NCBI RefSeq assembly: GCF_001189295.1
Contig: NZ_CP012159.1
Location: 4,418,525-4,482,524, forward strand
Direction: 5' to 3'
Origin: Chondromyces crocatus
Lineage (GTDB): Bacteria; Myxococcota_A; Polyangia; Polyangiales; Polyangiaceae
DNA: 64,000 nucleotides
Shown: piece by piece, positions 1-7,531 of the stretch
Position numbering within the stretch: position 1 is the first letter of the stretch
Layout: every line of letters begins with the position of its first letter
Position numbers and translations under genes: made by a program
The notes under the pieces: model-generated
Databases searched by the model: none
What the model saw: the letters and a program-made list of their open reading frames with translations, nothing else
Told to the model about the DNA's origin: nothing

Positions 1-3000
1 TACCTCTACCGCCCCATGGAGCATCAGCTGATCCGGATCTCCGGACGCAGCGCGAGCGTGGAGGGCATCCTCACCATGGCGAGCCGGTCCGCGGCGATCA
101 CGCACGCGCCTCAGGTGGTGCTGACGCTTGCCGCGCGGTTCGAGCGGATGACGTGGAAGTACAGCTCCATCGCCTACGCCGCGACGCTCAAGAACGTGGG
201 GGTGCTGTACCAGACGATGTACCTGGTGGCGACGGCCATGGGGCTCGCACCGTGCGCGCTCGGCAACGGAAACTCGGACGCCTTCGCCGAGGCCATCGGG
301 ACGAACTACTACGCCGAGACCTCGGTGGGAGAGTTCATGCTGGGGAGCCTTCCCGATGGGGAGGAGGCGCCAGCGTGGTCGAAGTTCGTCGGGCATGCAC
401 CGAACGCGGCCCTCGCGCCCGCTGCGGCGGCGCAGGCCGAAGAGGCGGTGTCACCAGGGGGGGCGGTGTCACCAGGAGGAGGGGCGTCGCCTGATGGCTC
501 CGCGTCTGCTGGGAACGCGGCGCCGCCAGGGAGAGCGTCGACCGGGGAGGTCGGCGATGCGCTGGATCGCGAGCTGGTGCGCCTCGTCGCCCGGGCCGCG
601 CCGCCTGCCGATCGCACCGAAACACAGTGGTTCCAGCCGTCGCCGGAGGCACGCCCGGAGGAGGTCGCGCGCCGTGTCGGGCGGTGGGTACACGCCGTCG
701 CGCAGGGCGATCGAGCGCGCTTCGATGCGCTGCTCGCGGCGCGCGGGATCTCTCAGGAGCGGTTTCTTCGCGGCGTCTCCGAGGTCGTGGCCGAGGATCC
801 CGAGCGCCTGCCGAGGTGGGGGCGGGTGTTCGTGGCGCTGATGCGGAAGGTGGTTTCCGGTGCTGCTCCGACGCTCTCCGAGGGGGAGCTTGCGCGGTTC
901 GGTGGGCTCAATCCGTTCAACGATCTCCTGCACCCGTTCCTCGGGATCGCGCTCGGGGAGCTGCGGGAGCGGGTGGCCGCAGCCGGGGTGGCGGTCACGG
1001 CGCAGGCGGAGATGCACCTCGTCGGGCTGCTCGGGGGGCGGCTCGCCTCCGCCGTCCTCCACGTCGTGGATGGTGAGCTGCAGACGCAGCTCGCGGCAGC
1101 GCGCCTCTCGGGCAAGCCTCTGGAGGGGGCCACGCCACGGCTCGACGGGTCGGGCGCGGGCTGGATGGAGCGGCTCCGCAGGTATCCAGCGCTCTCGCTC
1201 CTGCTGGGGACCATCCACGCCAATTGGAGCGGCTTCACCGAGGAACTGCTGCGGCGGCTCGCGGCCGATCGCGCGCTCCTCGAAGCGGAACTGTTCTCCG
1301 GTCGCGCGCTCGGGGCGCTGGACGTGGTCCGCGGCGACGCAGGCGATCGGCACGACCACGGCCGCGCGGTCGCCCTGTTGACGTTCGATTCGGGACATCG
1401 GGTCGTCTACAAGCCGAAGGATCTGCGGGTCTCCGCGGCGTTCCAGGATCTCTGCGCCGCGCTCCAGCCGTCGCTGTCCATGCCGCTCCACGTGCGCCGG
1501 ATCCTGTGCCGCGAGGGGTATGCGTGGGAGGCCTGGGTCGAGCATGCGCCGTGCGCGTCGCCCGAGGAGGTTGCGCGGTTCTACCGGCGCATGGGCATGA
1601 CGAGCCGGTTGCTCCAGCTCCTCGGGGCGCGGGACTTCTGGCTCGACAACCTGGTGGCATGCGGTGAGCACCCGGTGTTCATCGATCTGGAGATGGTGCT
1701 GCAGCCGCCCATGCGGCCCCCGTCACGGCTGTCGTCTGCCGAGCAGCGCGCCTTCGCCAGGGTGCAGGAGACGGTGGTGCCTTCGGGCACGGTCGCGCAC
1801 TCCACGCCCATCGGGCGCGGGATCAAGGCAGAGGACCTGGGGGCGCTGACGCCGCAGCGGGTGCTCAGCTCTCCGTTCAAGATGGCCTACTCCGCGCCGA
1901 TGAAGGCGCTCCTCGCGCCGACCACCGGCCGGCACGAGCGCACGGCGTGGTCCAAGGCGGGCTATGCGCCGGTCTTCGAGGGAAAGCCGGCGGTCGCTGC
2001 CGATCACCTCGGCGAGGTGCTGGAGGGCTACCGGGAGATGCACCGCTGTCTGTGCGCGAACGAGGCGATGCTGCGCGCCGAGGACGGGCCGCTCCTGCGG
2101 ATGGCGGGGTTCCCGATCCGGCACATCCACCGCGATACGTGGTCCTGTCTGCAGATCGCCAGCGACAGCGTGCGCACGCCGCTGCTCGTCGACGGGGTGA
2201 CGCGGGAGATCTTCCTGGAAGGGCTCATGCGGAGTGCGGTGGAAGGGTCTCTGCCCGACACCCAGGCTGCGCAGATGGTCGAGAGCGAGATCGCGTCGTT
2301 TCGCGAGCTGGACGTCCCGTTGTTCCAGGCGCGGACGTCGGAGACGAGCGTGCGTCCCAGCACGGGGGGCGTGATCGAGGCGTATTTCAGCCGCTCGGCG
2401 CTGTCGGCGGCGCTCGAACGGGTGGCAGGGCTCCAGACGTTTCCTCTCGAAGAGGAGGTCGACTTCTTCCGGAGCTCGTTTTCCACGGGCGCCCACGAGC
2501 CGCCTCCCTTTCAGCCGCTGGCGGCAGGCGAAGGTGCGGTCGACGGGAACGATGCCTGGCTGGACCAGGCGGTGGCGATCGGAGACCAGGTGCTGGCGCT
2601 GGCCGTCGAGGGAGCGGATGGCGACTGGGCGTGGCCCGGGATCATCCATCACCCCGACATGGATCTGCGGGTCGTGGACGTGCTGCGCCCCGATCTCCTC
2701 ACGGGAACCTGCGGCCTGGGCGTGATGCTGGCCGAGCTGTATGCCGCGACGGGTCTATCGCGTTTCCGCGAGGGCGCGCGGCGGGCGCTGCACTCCACGG
2801 AGCGCGCGGCACAGAGCGCACATCCACTGTTCAAAGTGCTGGAGCGGGGGGCGGTGCAGGACAAGGGACAGGTGGCATGCGGCGGATTTCACGGGATCGG
2901 TGCCCAGATCTACGCGCTGCGGCGAGGGGCTGCGCTCCTGGGGGAGCCGGCGCTCGCGAAGGCCGCTGCGGCCTACGTGGATGCCCTGCCGGTGGAGAAG

Positions 3001-3714
3001 CTGATGCAGGTGGCGCCGGTCGACGTGATCTCGGGCGCCTCGGGGCTGCTGCTCGCGTTGCTGCCGTCCTCGGATGGCGCGGCCCTTCCTGGCGCTCTGG
3101 TGGCCGCGGGAGCGATCGCCGCGCGACTGCTGGAGGGAGTGCAAGGGGGCGCGAGCCTCCCGGCGGCGCCATGGCCAGCCGAGTTCGATCTCCCCGACAG
3201 CCTGGCGGACGTGCCGCGCGGTCTCTCGCTGGCGTTCGCGAGGTTCGCGCATGCGGTGAAGGACCATCCGCTCGTCGAGCGCGGGGAGGCGCTCGCGCGT
3301 GCGCACGAGGCGTTCTGGATGGCGCCGGGGCGGCCAGGGTCAGAGGGCGCGTCGTTGCTCGTCGCCCTGGCCGTGGACGAACTCGGCGTGCGCTCTCTGC
3401 CGGAGCTGTTCGCGCGCGTCGATGCCTACCTGGATGTGGATCCTGGTTCGCTCGGATCGCGCCGGCTCCTCGGCGCGCTGGAGCTTGCGCTCGTGGCGTA
3501 CCGGCGCACGGGGGAGGCGCGGTACCATCGCGTCGCAAGCACCGCAGCGCGTGCGCTGGTGCAGCGGAAGCGGGCGCGGGGTGGCTGGTTTCCGGATGGC
3601 TTCGCGGCCGATCGGCACAACCTCTCGGTGGTGACGGGGATCGGGGCCCTCGCGCACCTCTTCATGCGGGTCCACGACCCGAAGTGCGGGCGTTCCCTTC
3701 GCCTGCTGGAGTGA
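1..3714 (+). CDS. SagB-type dehydrogenase / LanM-like fusion protein (5' truncated by window edge)
   Basis: The frame is open from base 1, so the ATG at 16 is probably internal and the gene begins left of the window. Numbering from that Met, residues 1-115 match the C-terminal part of SagB-type FMN dehydrogenases (the YSSIAYAATLKNVG and LVATAMGLAPCALG stretches), the family that oxidises azolines to azoles. A Pro/Gly/Ala-rich linker (about 125-180) leads into a LanM-type dehydratase domain (about 200-800): DRH near 443, VVYKPK near 463, IDLE near 555 and IRHIHRDT near 701. Residues 840-1232 follow the LanC-like cyclase fold (LTGTCGLG, CGGFHGIG, VVTGIGALAHLF), but the zinc-binding Cys and Cys-His positions read as non-ligands. 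The usual DxH of the kinase site reads DFW. It probably modifies a ribosomal peptide together with the genes downstream. The fusion and domain identities are strong; the activity of each half is inferred. Confidence 0.85.
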   Translation, partial: YLYRPMEHQLIRISGRSASVEGILTMASRSAAITHAPQVVLTLAARFERMTWKYSSIAYAATLKNVGVLYQTMYLVATAMGLAPCALGNGNSDAFAEAIGTNYYAETSVGEFMLGSLPDGEEAPAWSKFVGHAPNAALAPAAAAQAEEAVSPGGAVSPGGGASPDGSASAGNAAPPGRASTGEVGDALDRELVRLVARAAPPADRTETQWFQPSPEARPEEVARRVGRWVHAVAQGDRARFDALLAARGISQERFLRGVSEVVAEDPERLPRWGRVFVALMRKVVSGAAPTLSEGELARFGGLNPFNDLLHPFLGIALGELRERVAAAGVAVTAQAEMHLVGLLGGRLASAVLHVVDGELQTQLAAARLSGKPLEGATPRLDGSGAGWMERLRRYPALSLLLGTIHANWSGFTEELLRRLAADRALLEAELFSGRALGALDVVRGDAGDRHDHGRAVALLTFDSGHRVVYKPKDLRVSAAFQDLCAALQPSLSMPLHVRRILCREGYAWEAWVEHAPCASPEEVARFYRRMGMTSRLLQLLGARDFWLDNLVACGEHPVFIDLEMVLQPPMRPPSRLSSAEQRAFARVQETVVPSGTVAHSTPIGRGIKAEDLGALTPQRVLSSPFKMAYSAPMKALLAPTTGRHERTAWSKAGYAPVFEGKPAVAADHLGEVLEGYREMHRCLCANEAMLRAEDGPLLRMAGFPIRHIHRDTWSCLQIASDSVRTPLLVDGVTREIFLEGLMRSAVEGSLPDTQAAQMVESEIASFRELDVPLFQARTSETSVRPSTGGVIEAYFSRSALSAALERVAGLQTFPLEEEVDFFRSSFSTGAHEPPPFQPLAAGEGAVDGNDAWLDQAVAIGDQVLALAVEGADGDWAWPGIIHHPDMDLRVVDVLRPDLLTGTCGLGVMLAELYAATGLSRFREGARRALHSTERAAQSAHPLFKVLERGAVQDKGQVACGGFHGIGAQIYALRRGAALLGEPALAKAAAAYVDALPVEKLMQVAPVDVISGASGLLLALLPSSDGAALPGALVAAGAIAARLLEGVQGGASLPAAPWPAEFDLPDSLADVPRGLSLAFARFAHAVKDHPLVERGEALARAHEAFWMAPGRPGSEGASLLVALAVDELGVRSLPELFARVDAYLDVDPGSLGSRRLLGALELALVAYRRTGEARYHRVASTAARALVQRKRARGGWFPDGFAADRHNLSVVTGIGALAHLFMRVHDPKCGRSLRLLE

Positions 3715-3717
3715 GCC

Positions 3718-4200
3718 ATGAACGTCCTCGTCGACATCGGTAAGCAGCGGTATGGGCTGACGCGAGACCCTTGCTGGGCGAAGTACCACCAGTGGACGTG
3801 GGATCGGTTTCCACTGCGGTTGCCCGCGTGCGAGATCCACTGCACCCAGCGGGACATCGAGACTCCGGACTGGGGGGTCATCACCTGGGACATGGAGGAT
3901 GGCATCCCGATGGTGTGCCGGCTGGACGGGCCGGAAGGGGACGTCCTGGTGGAGCTGCTTCCTCGCCGGAACATCGGGACGGAGGAGGCTCGGTCTCGGT
4001 CGATCCGGAGCGAGCGGTTGCCGCGCGCCCGGCTCGCGTCTGCCGCCGGGTTCGGGTTCGAGTGGGTCTTCGAGATCCCTGTGAAGCCGGTGGGGGACTA
4101 TCAGCCAGCCAAGGCGCTCGGGATCATCCGGGTGGACGGGGAGCGGTTGCTCGGCAAGGAGACGACGCTCACCATCATCGCGCGCCTCAAGCTGGCGTGA
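3718..4200 (+). CDS. Uncharacterised 160-aa protein of the RiPP locus
   Basis: I do not recognise this protein. It starts 3 bases after the fusion gene's stop and ends 9 bases before the S8 protease gene, so the three are probably co-transcribed. It is a soluble, Trp-rich, beta-looking protein (WAKYHQWTWDRF near residues 20-31; IIRVDGE near 138) with four Cys residues and no signal peptide or membrane segment. It is long for a precursor peptide and lacks a Cys/Ser/Thr-rich core at its C-terminus (it ends in IIARLKLA), so a maturation, chaperone or immunity role is more likely. That is guesswork from position only. Confidence 0.75.
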   Translation: MNVLVDIGKQRYGLTRDPCWAKYHQWTWDRFPLRLPACEIHCTQRDIETPDWGVITWDMEDGIPMVCRLDGPEGDVLVELLPRRNIGTEEARSRSIRSERLPRARLASAAGFGFEWVFEIPVKPVGDYQPAKALGIIRVDGERLLGKETTLTIIARLKLA

Positions 4201-4209
4201 GCTGGGGCG

Positions 4210-5490
4210 ATGGCGCGTCTGATCGTCGTGCCTGATCGGGCGTGGCTGGAGGCGGGAGCCGAGCGCGCGGGGGTCGGTCGTGCAGGCCACGGCGTGCGGA
4301 GGGCGCGGCTGTACGCGCTGGCGGCGAGCGCCTTGCCGCCGGGTGAGGCGCGGCGTCGGGCCGAGCGGCGCGCGGGGGGCATCGACGTGGGCGAGGGCGA
4401 GGGGTACGCGGTGCTCGAAGGGCTCGGTGTGCTGCTCGTCGACGAGGCGGTCCTCGATCGGGAGACGCTGCGGCGTCGCACGGGGGCGCTCGTGGTGCCG
4501 AATGTGACGATCGCTCGCGTGGCGTCGGTGGAAGTGGGGAGGGAGGCCTCGGGGCAGGGGCAGGCGCATCCCTTCTGGCACCTGGAGACGATCGGTGTGG
4601 CCTCGCTGTGGGATCAGGGGATGAAGGGCGCCGGGGTCACGGTCGGCGTGCTCGACAGCGGGATCCAGGCTTCTCACCCCGAGTTCGAGGGCAAGACGGT
4701 GCACTTCGGCGCGTTCGACGAGGAGGGGAACCTGACGAGCGTGGTGCCGAAGGACTTCGGTCAGCACGGGACGCACGTCGCCGGGGTCATCGGAGGCCGG
4801 CGAGCCGGGGTCGCCCCCGAGGCCACGCTCGCGGTGGCCGCGGTGCTCACGGCGCGGGGCAAGGGACACCTCGCGCAGGTGCTCGGTGGCCTGAACTGGC
4901 TCCTGACCACGGCGTTTGGCGGGGAGGAGGACGAGGTGGGCTGCGATGTCCTCAACGCCGCCCTGGAGATTCCAGGGTATGCGGCCGTCTTCTATGCGCC
5001 GCTCGCGGCCGCCGTGCGCTGCCCGGGCATGCTGACCGTGGCGGCGGTCGGGAACTTCGGCACGCGCAGCGCTGGGCGCCTGGCGAGCCCGGGCAACTAC
5101 GACGTGGTGGTGGGCGTGGGCGCGACCGATCGAGCGGATCGGGTCGCCGCGTTCAGCCAGCACGGGACGGTCGAACAGCACGGCGGCAGGGCCAAGCCGG
5201 ACCTGTGCGCGCCCGGGGTCGAGATCTGGTCGAGCGTGCCATACGGGCAGTACACGCCGCAAAGTGGGACGTCGATGGCGAGTCCGCTGGTGGCGGGGAC
5301 CGCGGCGTTGCTGGTGCAGCAGGAGCCGGCGCTGAGGAGGAACGTGCCCGCCTTGACGGAGGCGCTGCTCGCGAACGTCGTGCCGCTCCCCGAGCAAGGG
5401 CCCAGGGCGGGGTACGGGAGGCTCTGTCTGCGTGAGGGCGCGAGGCGGGTGAGGTCGCGCGAGGCGGGTGAGGCCGAGCGAGGTCGGTGA
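4210..5490 (+). CDS. Subtilisin-like (S8 family) serine protease
   Basis: A 426-aa S8 peptidase with the complete catalytic triad: Asp149 in VLDSGI, His186 in HGTHVAG and Ser355 in GTSMASP, with the oxyanion Asn in the AVGNFG stretch. The first 110 or so residues resemble a propeptide or inhibitor-like domain and contain no signal peptide, so the enzyme probably stays in the cytoplasm. S8 proteases serve as leader or follower peptidases in several RiPP pathways (for example PatA and PatG of cyanobactins), and placement third in this gene set suggests it trims the modified peptide. The C-terminal tail repeats the short Arg/Glu-rich phrase REAGEAERGR and is probably not part of the fold. A housekeeping or self-protection role is possible. 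Confidence 0.9.
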   Translation: MARLIVVPDRAWLEAGAERAGVGRAGHGVRRARLYALAASALPPGEARRRAERRAGGIDVGEGEGYAVLEGLGVLLVDEAVLDRETLRRRTGALVVPNVTIARVASVEVGREASGQGQAHPFWHLETIGVASLWDQGMKGAGVTVGVLDSGIQASHPEFEGKTVHFGAFDEEGNLTSVVPKDFGQHGTHVAGVIGGRRAGVAPEATLAVAAVLTARGKGHLAQVLGGLNWLLTTAFGGEEDEVGCDVLNAALEIPGYAAVFYAPLAAAVRCPGMLTVAAVGNFGTRSAGRLASPGNYDVVVGVGATDRADRVAAFSQHGTVEQHGGRAKPDLCAPGVEIWSSVPYGQYTPQSGTSMASPLVAGTAALLVQQEPALRRNVPALTEALLANVVPLPEQGPRAGYGRLCLREGARRVRSREAGEAERGR

Positions 5491-5520
5491 GGCCGAGCTG
5501 CGTTTCTGGACCGAGCGGGA

Positions 5521-6183
5521 TCAGGCCTGCGCCAGGGTGTCCAGATAGGTGGCCATCTGCTTCAGAAGCTCGACGGCGTCTTCGCGCTTGGCGTCGGGCT
5601 GCGCGGACTGGAGGAAGCCGAGGAGTGCGGTGCGCTCGGTGTCAGGGATCTCGGAGGCGAGCATGCCGAGCACGCGCTTGTAGGACCGATCCGGGTAGTA
5701 CAGCTTCTTGGCCTGATCGATGATGCGACGCCCGAGCGGCTCGGAGATGACGCCGGCGTCGACGGCCGACGCGATGGCCAGGCGGATGTTGACCATCGGA
5801 TCGGACAGAGGCCGCTGCGTGGCGCTGTCGTAGACCATGGCGACCTCGTCGTCGGCGTCGATCGCGCCGGAAGCGAAGAGGTCGTAGATGCGGCCGACGC
5901 CGATCATGCCGTAAGGGGAAAGCTCGGTGGCGCGGAGGGCGCCCATGCTCGACGCTCCGTAGACGCGGACGCCAGCGTCGATGGCCCTCAGCACCTCCTT
6001 GGGGGAGATGGAGAAGCTCTGGAAGAACTGGCCGTCGACGATGCCGATGGCGTCCGGACGGCCTTCCTTGAGGAGCGCGTGGATGTCCCCTCGGCGGATC
6101 GGGGGGAGGAAGCGCGTGTCGAGGATGCGGCGGGCTTCTTCGACGTCGAGGCTAGGACCGAGGTAGACGACCGAACAAGGCAT
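5521..6183 (-). CDS. TfuA-like protein (YcaO partner)
   Basis: A 220-aa protein matching the TfuA-like family: YLGPSLDVEEARRIL at the N-terminus, then GDIHALLKEG, GIVDGQFF, and the family hallmark GVRVYGASSMGALRATEL near residues 72-90. TfuA was first named in trifolitoxin production. TfuA-like proteins work with YcaO enzymes; the YcaO-TfuA pair is linked to thioamide formation in methyl-coenzyme M reductase and in thioamide RiPPs, where TfuA is thought to deliver sulfur. The start codon lies 32 bases inside the end of the YcaO gene, so translation is probably coupled. It is the last gene of the minus-strand set and converges on the S8 protease gene with only about 30 bases between them. Confidence 0.93.
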   Translation of the reverse strand: MPCSVVYLGPSLDVEEARRILDTRFLPPIRRGDIHALLKEGRPDAIGIVDGQFFQSFSISPKEVLRAIDAGVRVYGASSMGALRATELSPYGMIGVGRIYDLFASGAIDADDEVAMVYDSATQRPLSDPMVNIRLAIASAVDAGVISEPLGRRIIDQAKKLYYPDRSYKRVLGMLASEIPDTERTALLGFLQSAQPDAKREDAVELLKQMATYLDTLAQA

Positions 6184-7528
6184 CGAGGACCCTCTGGCTG
6201 TTGATCTTGGCGGCGGCTTCCACGCGTTTGGCTTCGACGCGCTGGCGCATCTGCTTGTCGGCGCGCGGGCCGATCCTGCCCTTCAGGGCCGCCCACGTCT
6301 CCATGCCGGGCACGAGGACGCGGGCCACGCTCGCGGCGAGGTCCGGAGACGAGAAGTCGACGACGATGGCCTTGGTCATGCCGCAGGCCTTCAGGCGGTC
6401 GAGCATGAGGTCGATGTCTGCGACCACCTCGTCGGTGGGGTGGCTGGGGACGTCCGTGAAGCGGATGGGGTGCTTCGAGTCCGAGTGGTAGAAGTTGGGC
6501 CCCTCGAACTTGCCGACGCGCTTCGCGTGACGGCGCGCCTCGTCGGTCTGCTCGTCGGCCATGGAGATGTCTTCGCGCAGCGCTTGCATGTCGACGGCGC
6601 GGCACTGGGCTGCCTCGGTCATTGCGCGCGTGAGCGCCACCGTCGCATCGGGGTGGGTCCCGATGCCGGCGTGGGCCGGGGAGACCTGGTCGTGCAGGTC
6701 GTCGCAGACGGTGCAGAGGATGGTGGCGATGCCGGTGTCGGAGGTGATGTTGCGGATGACGGGCCGGAGCCCCGCCGCGTCATAGAGGCCGAGGAGGTCG
6801 CGCGGGACGCCGCCGAGGGTGGCGAGGTCGACGCTCGGGTAGCTCTCGAGGTCGTCCTCGGTGCCGAAGCTCAGCCCGGGGGACGAGGTGGCGAGATACC
6901 TGGGCATGCTGCGGCTCAGGAGTTCGGCGAGCGTCCAGGCGTCGCGCTCGATGATCTCGCAGAGGGCGTGGCAGATCGCCTCCTCCAGCGTATTGCCGGA
7001 CGCGAGGCCGTTGGTGGAGGTGACCGTGTAACAGAGGTGCCTGCCATCGGCAGGGGTCTCGAAGTAAGCGGCCGCGTAGAACGGGACCCAGATCGGCTCC
7101 TGCGCGAAGAGGTCGAAGCCTTCGAGCCAGGCGATCTCGGTCGAGTCCGTGTAGTCGTCCTCGATGGTGGCGATGATGGAGCGCGGGTCGAGGACGTTCC
7201 GGTGCGTGCGCAGGGACGCATAGCTGCCGATGACGTCAGGGGTGCGTGCGCTCCAGGCGGCGTAGCGCTCGATGGCCTCCATGATCGCGCCGACCTTCGC
7301 GTCGATCGGCCGCGCGCCCTTGCCGTTGTACACGGACACGGAGTCGTTCGAGCGCGGCATGATCGCGCTGTAGACGGGGATGCCGATCCGATCGAGGCCC
7401 GTGATGTCCGCGAGCCGGGTGATCCCGATCCGGTCGCCCACGGGTTTGACCCGCGCGAACGTCGCCTCTGCGGTGGCGACACGATGGACACCCTCGCCGA
7501 AGATCTTCGGTGAACGCTTCAGTTGCAT
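6152..7528 (-). CDS. YcaO-family ATP-dependent cyclodehydratase / thioamide synthetase
   Basis: A 458-aa YcaO protein. The ATP/Mg-binding Glu-rich motifs are present: AIMEAIER (Glu84, Glu87, Arg88) and LEEAICHALCEIIER (Glu182, Glu183, Glu191, Glu194, Arg195), with STNGLASGN just before the second. YcaO enzymes activate a peptide amide with ATP, giving an azoline with a Cys/Ser/Thr nucleophile or a thioamide with external sulfur. The C-terminus (FGRLPRS) lacks the PxPxP ending of classical azoline-forming YcaOs, and the partner here is TfuA rather than an E1-like protein. That favours thioamidation, but the SagB-type dehydrogenase nearby would fit azole formation. The gene starts 3 bases after the exporter stop and overlaps tfuA by 32 bases. 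Confidence 0.94.
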   Translation of the reverse strand: MQLKRSPKIFGEGVHRVATAEATFARVKPVGDRIGITRLADITGLDRIGIPVYSAIMPRSNDSVSVYNGKGARPIDAKVGAIMEAIERYAAWSARTPDVIGSYASLRTHRNVLDPRSIIATIEDDYTDSTEIAWLEGFDLFAQEPIWVPFYAAAYFETPADGRHLCYTVTSTNGLASGNTLEEAICHALCEIIERDAWTLAELLSRSMPRYLATSSPGLSFGTEDDLESYPSVDLATLGGVPRDLLGLYDAAGLRPVIRNITSDTGIATILCTVCDDLHDQVSPAHAGIGTHPDATVALTRAMTEAAQCRAVDMQALREDISMADEQTDEARRHAKRVGKFEGPNFYHSDSKHPIRFTDVPSHPTDEVVADIDLMLDRLKACGMTKAIVVDFSSPDLAASVARVLVPGMETWAALKGRIGPRADKQMRQRVEAKRVEAAAKINSQRVLDALFGRLPRS

Positions 7529-7531
7529 GGC

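Noticed and set aside
1947-3743. 598-aa plus-strand frame inside the fusion gene
   Set aside because: Gly/Arg-rich plus-one shadow of the LanM-like region.
3340-5397. 685-aa minus-strand frame across the fusion gene, the 160-aa gene and the S8 protease
   Set aside because: It is antisense to three coding genes and has shadow composition (Arg, His, Pro).
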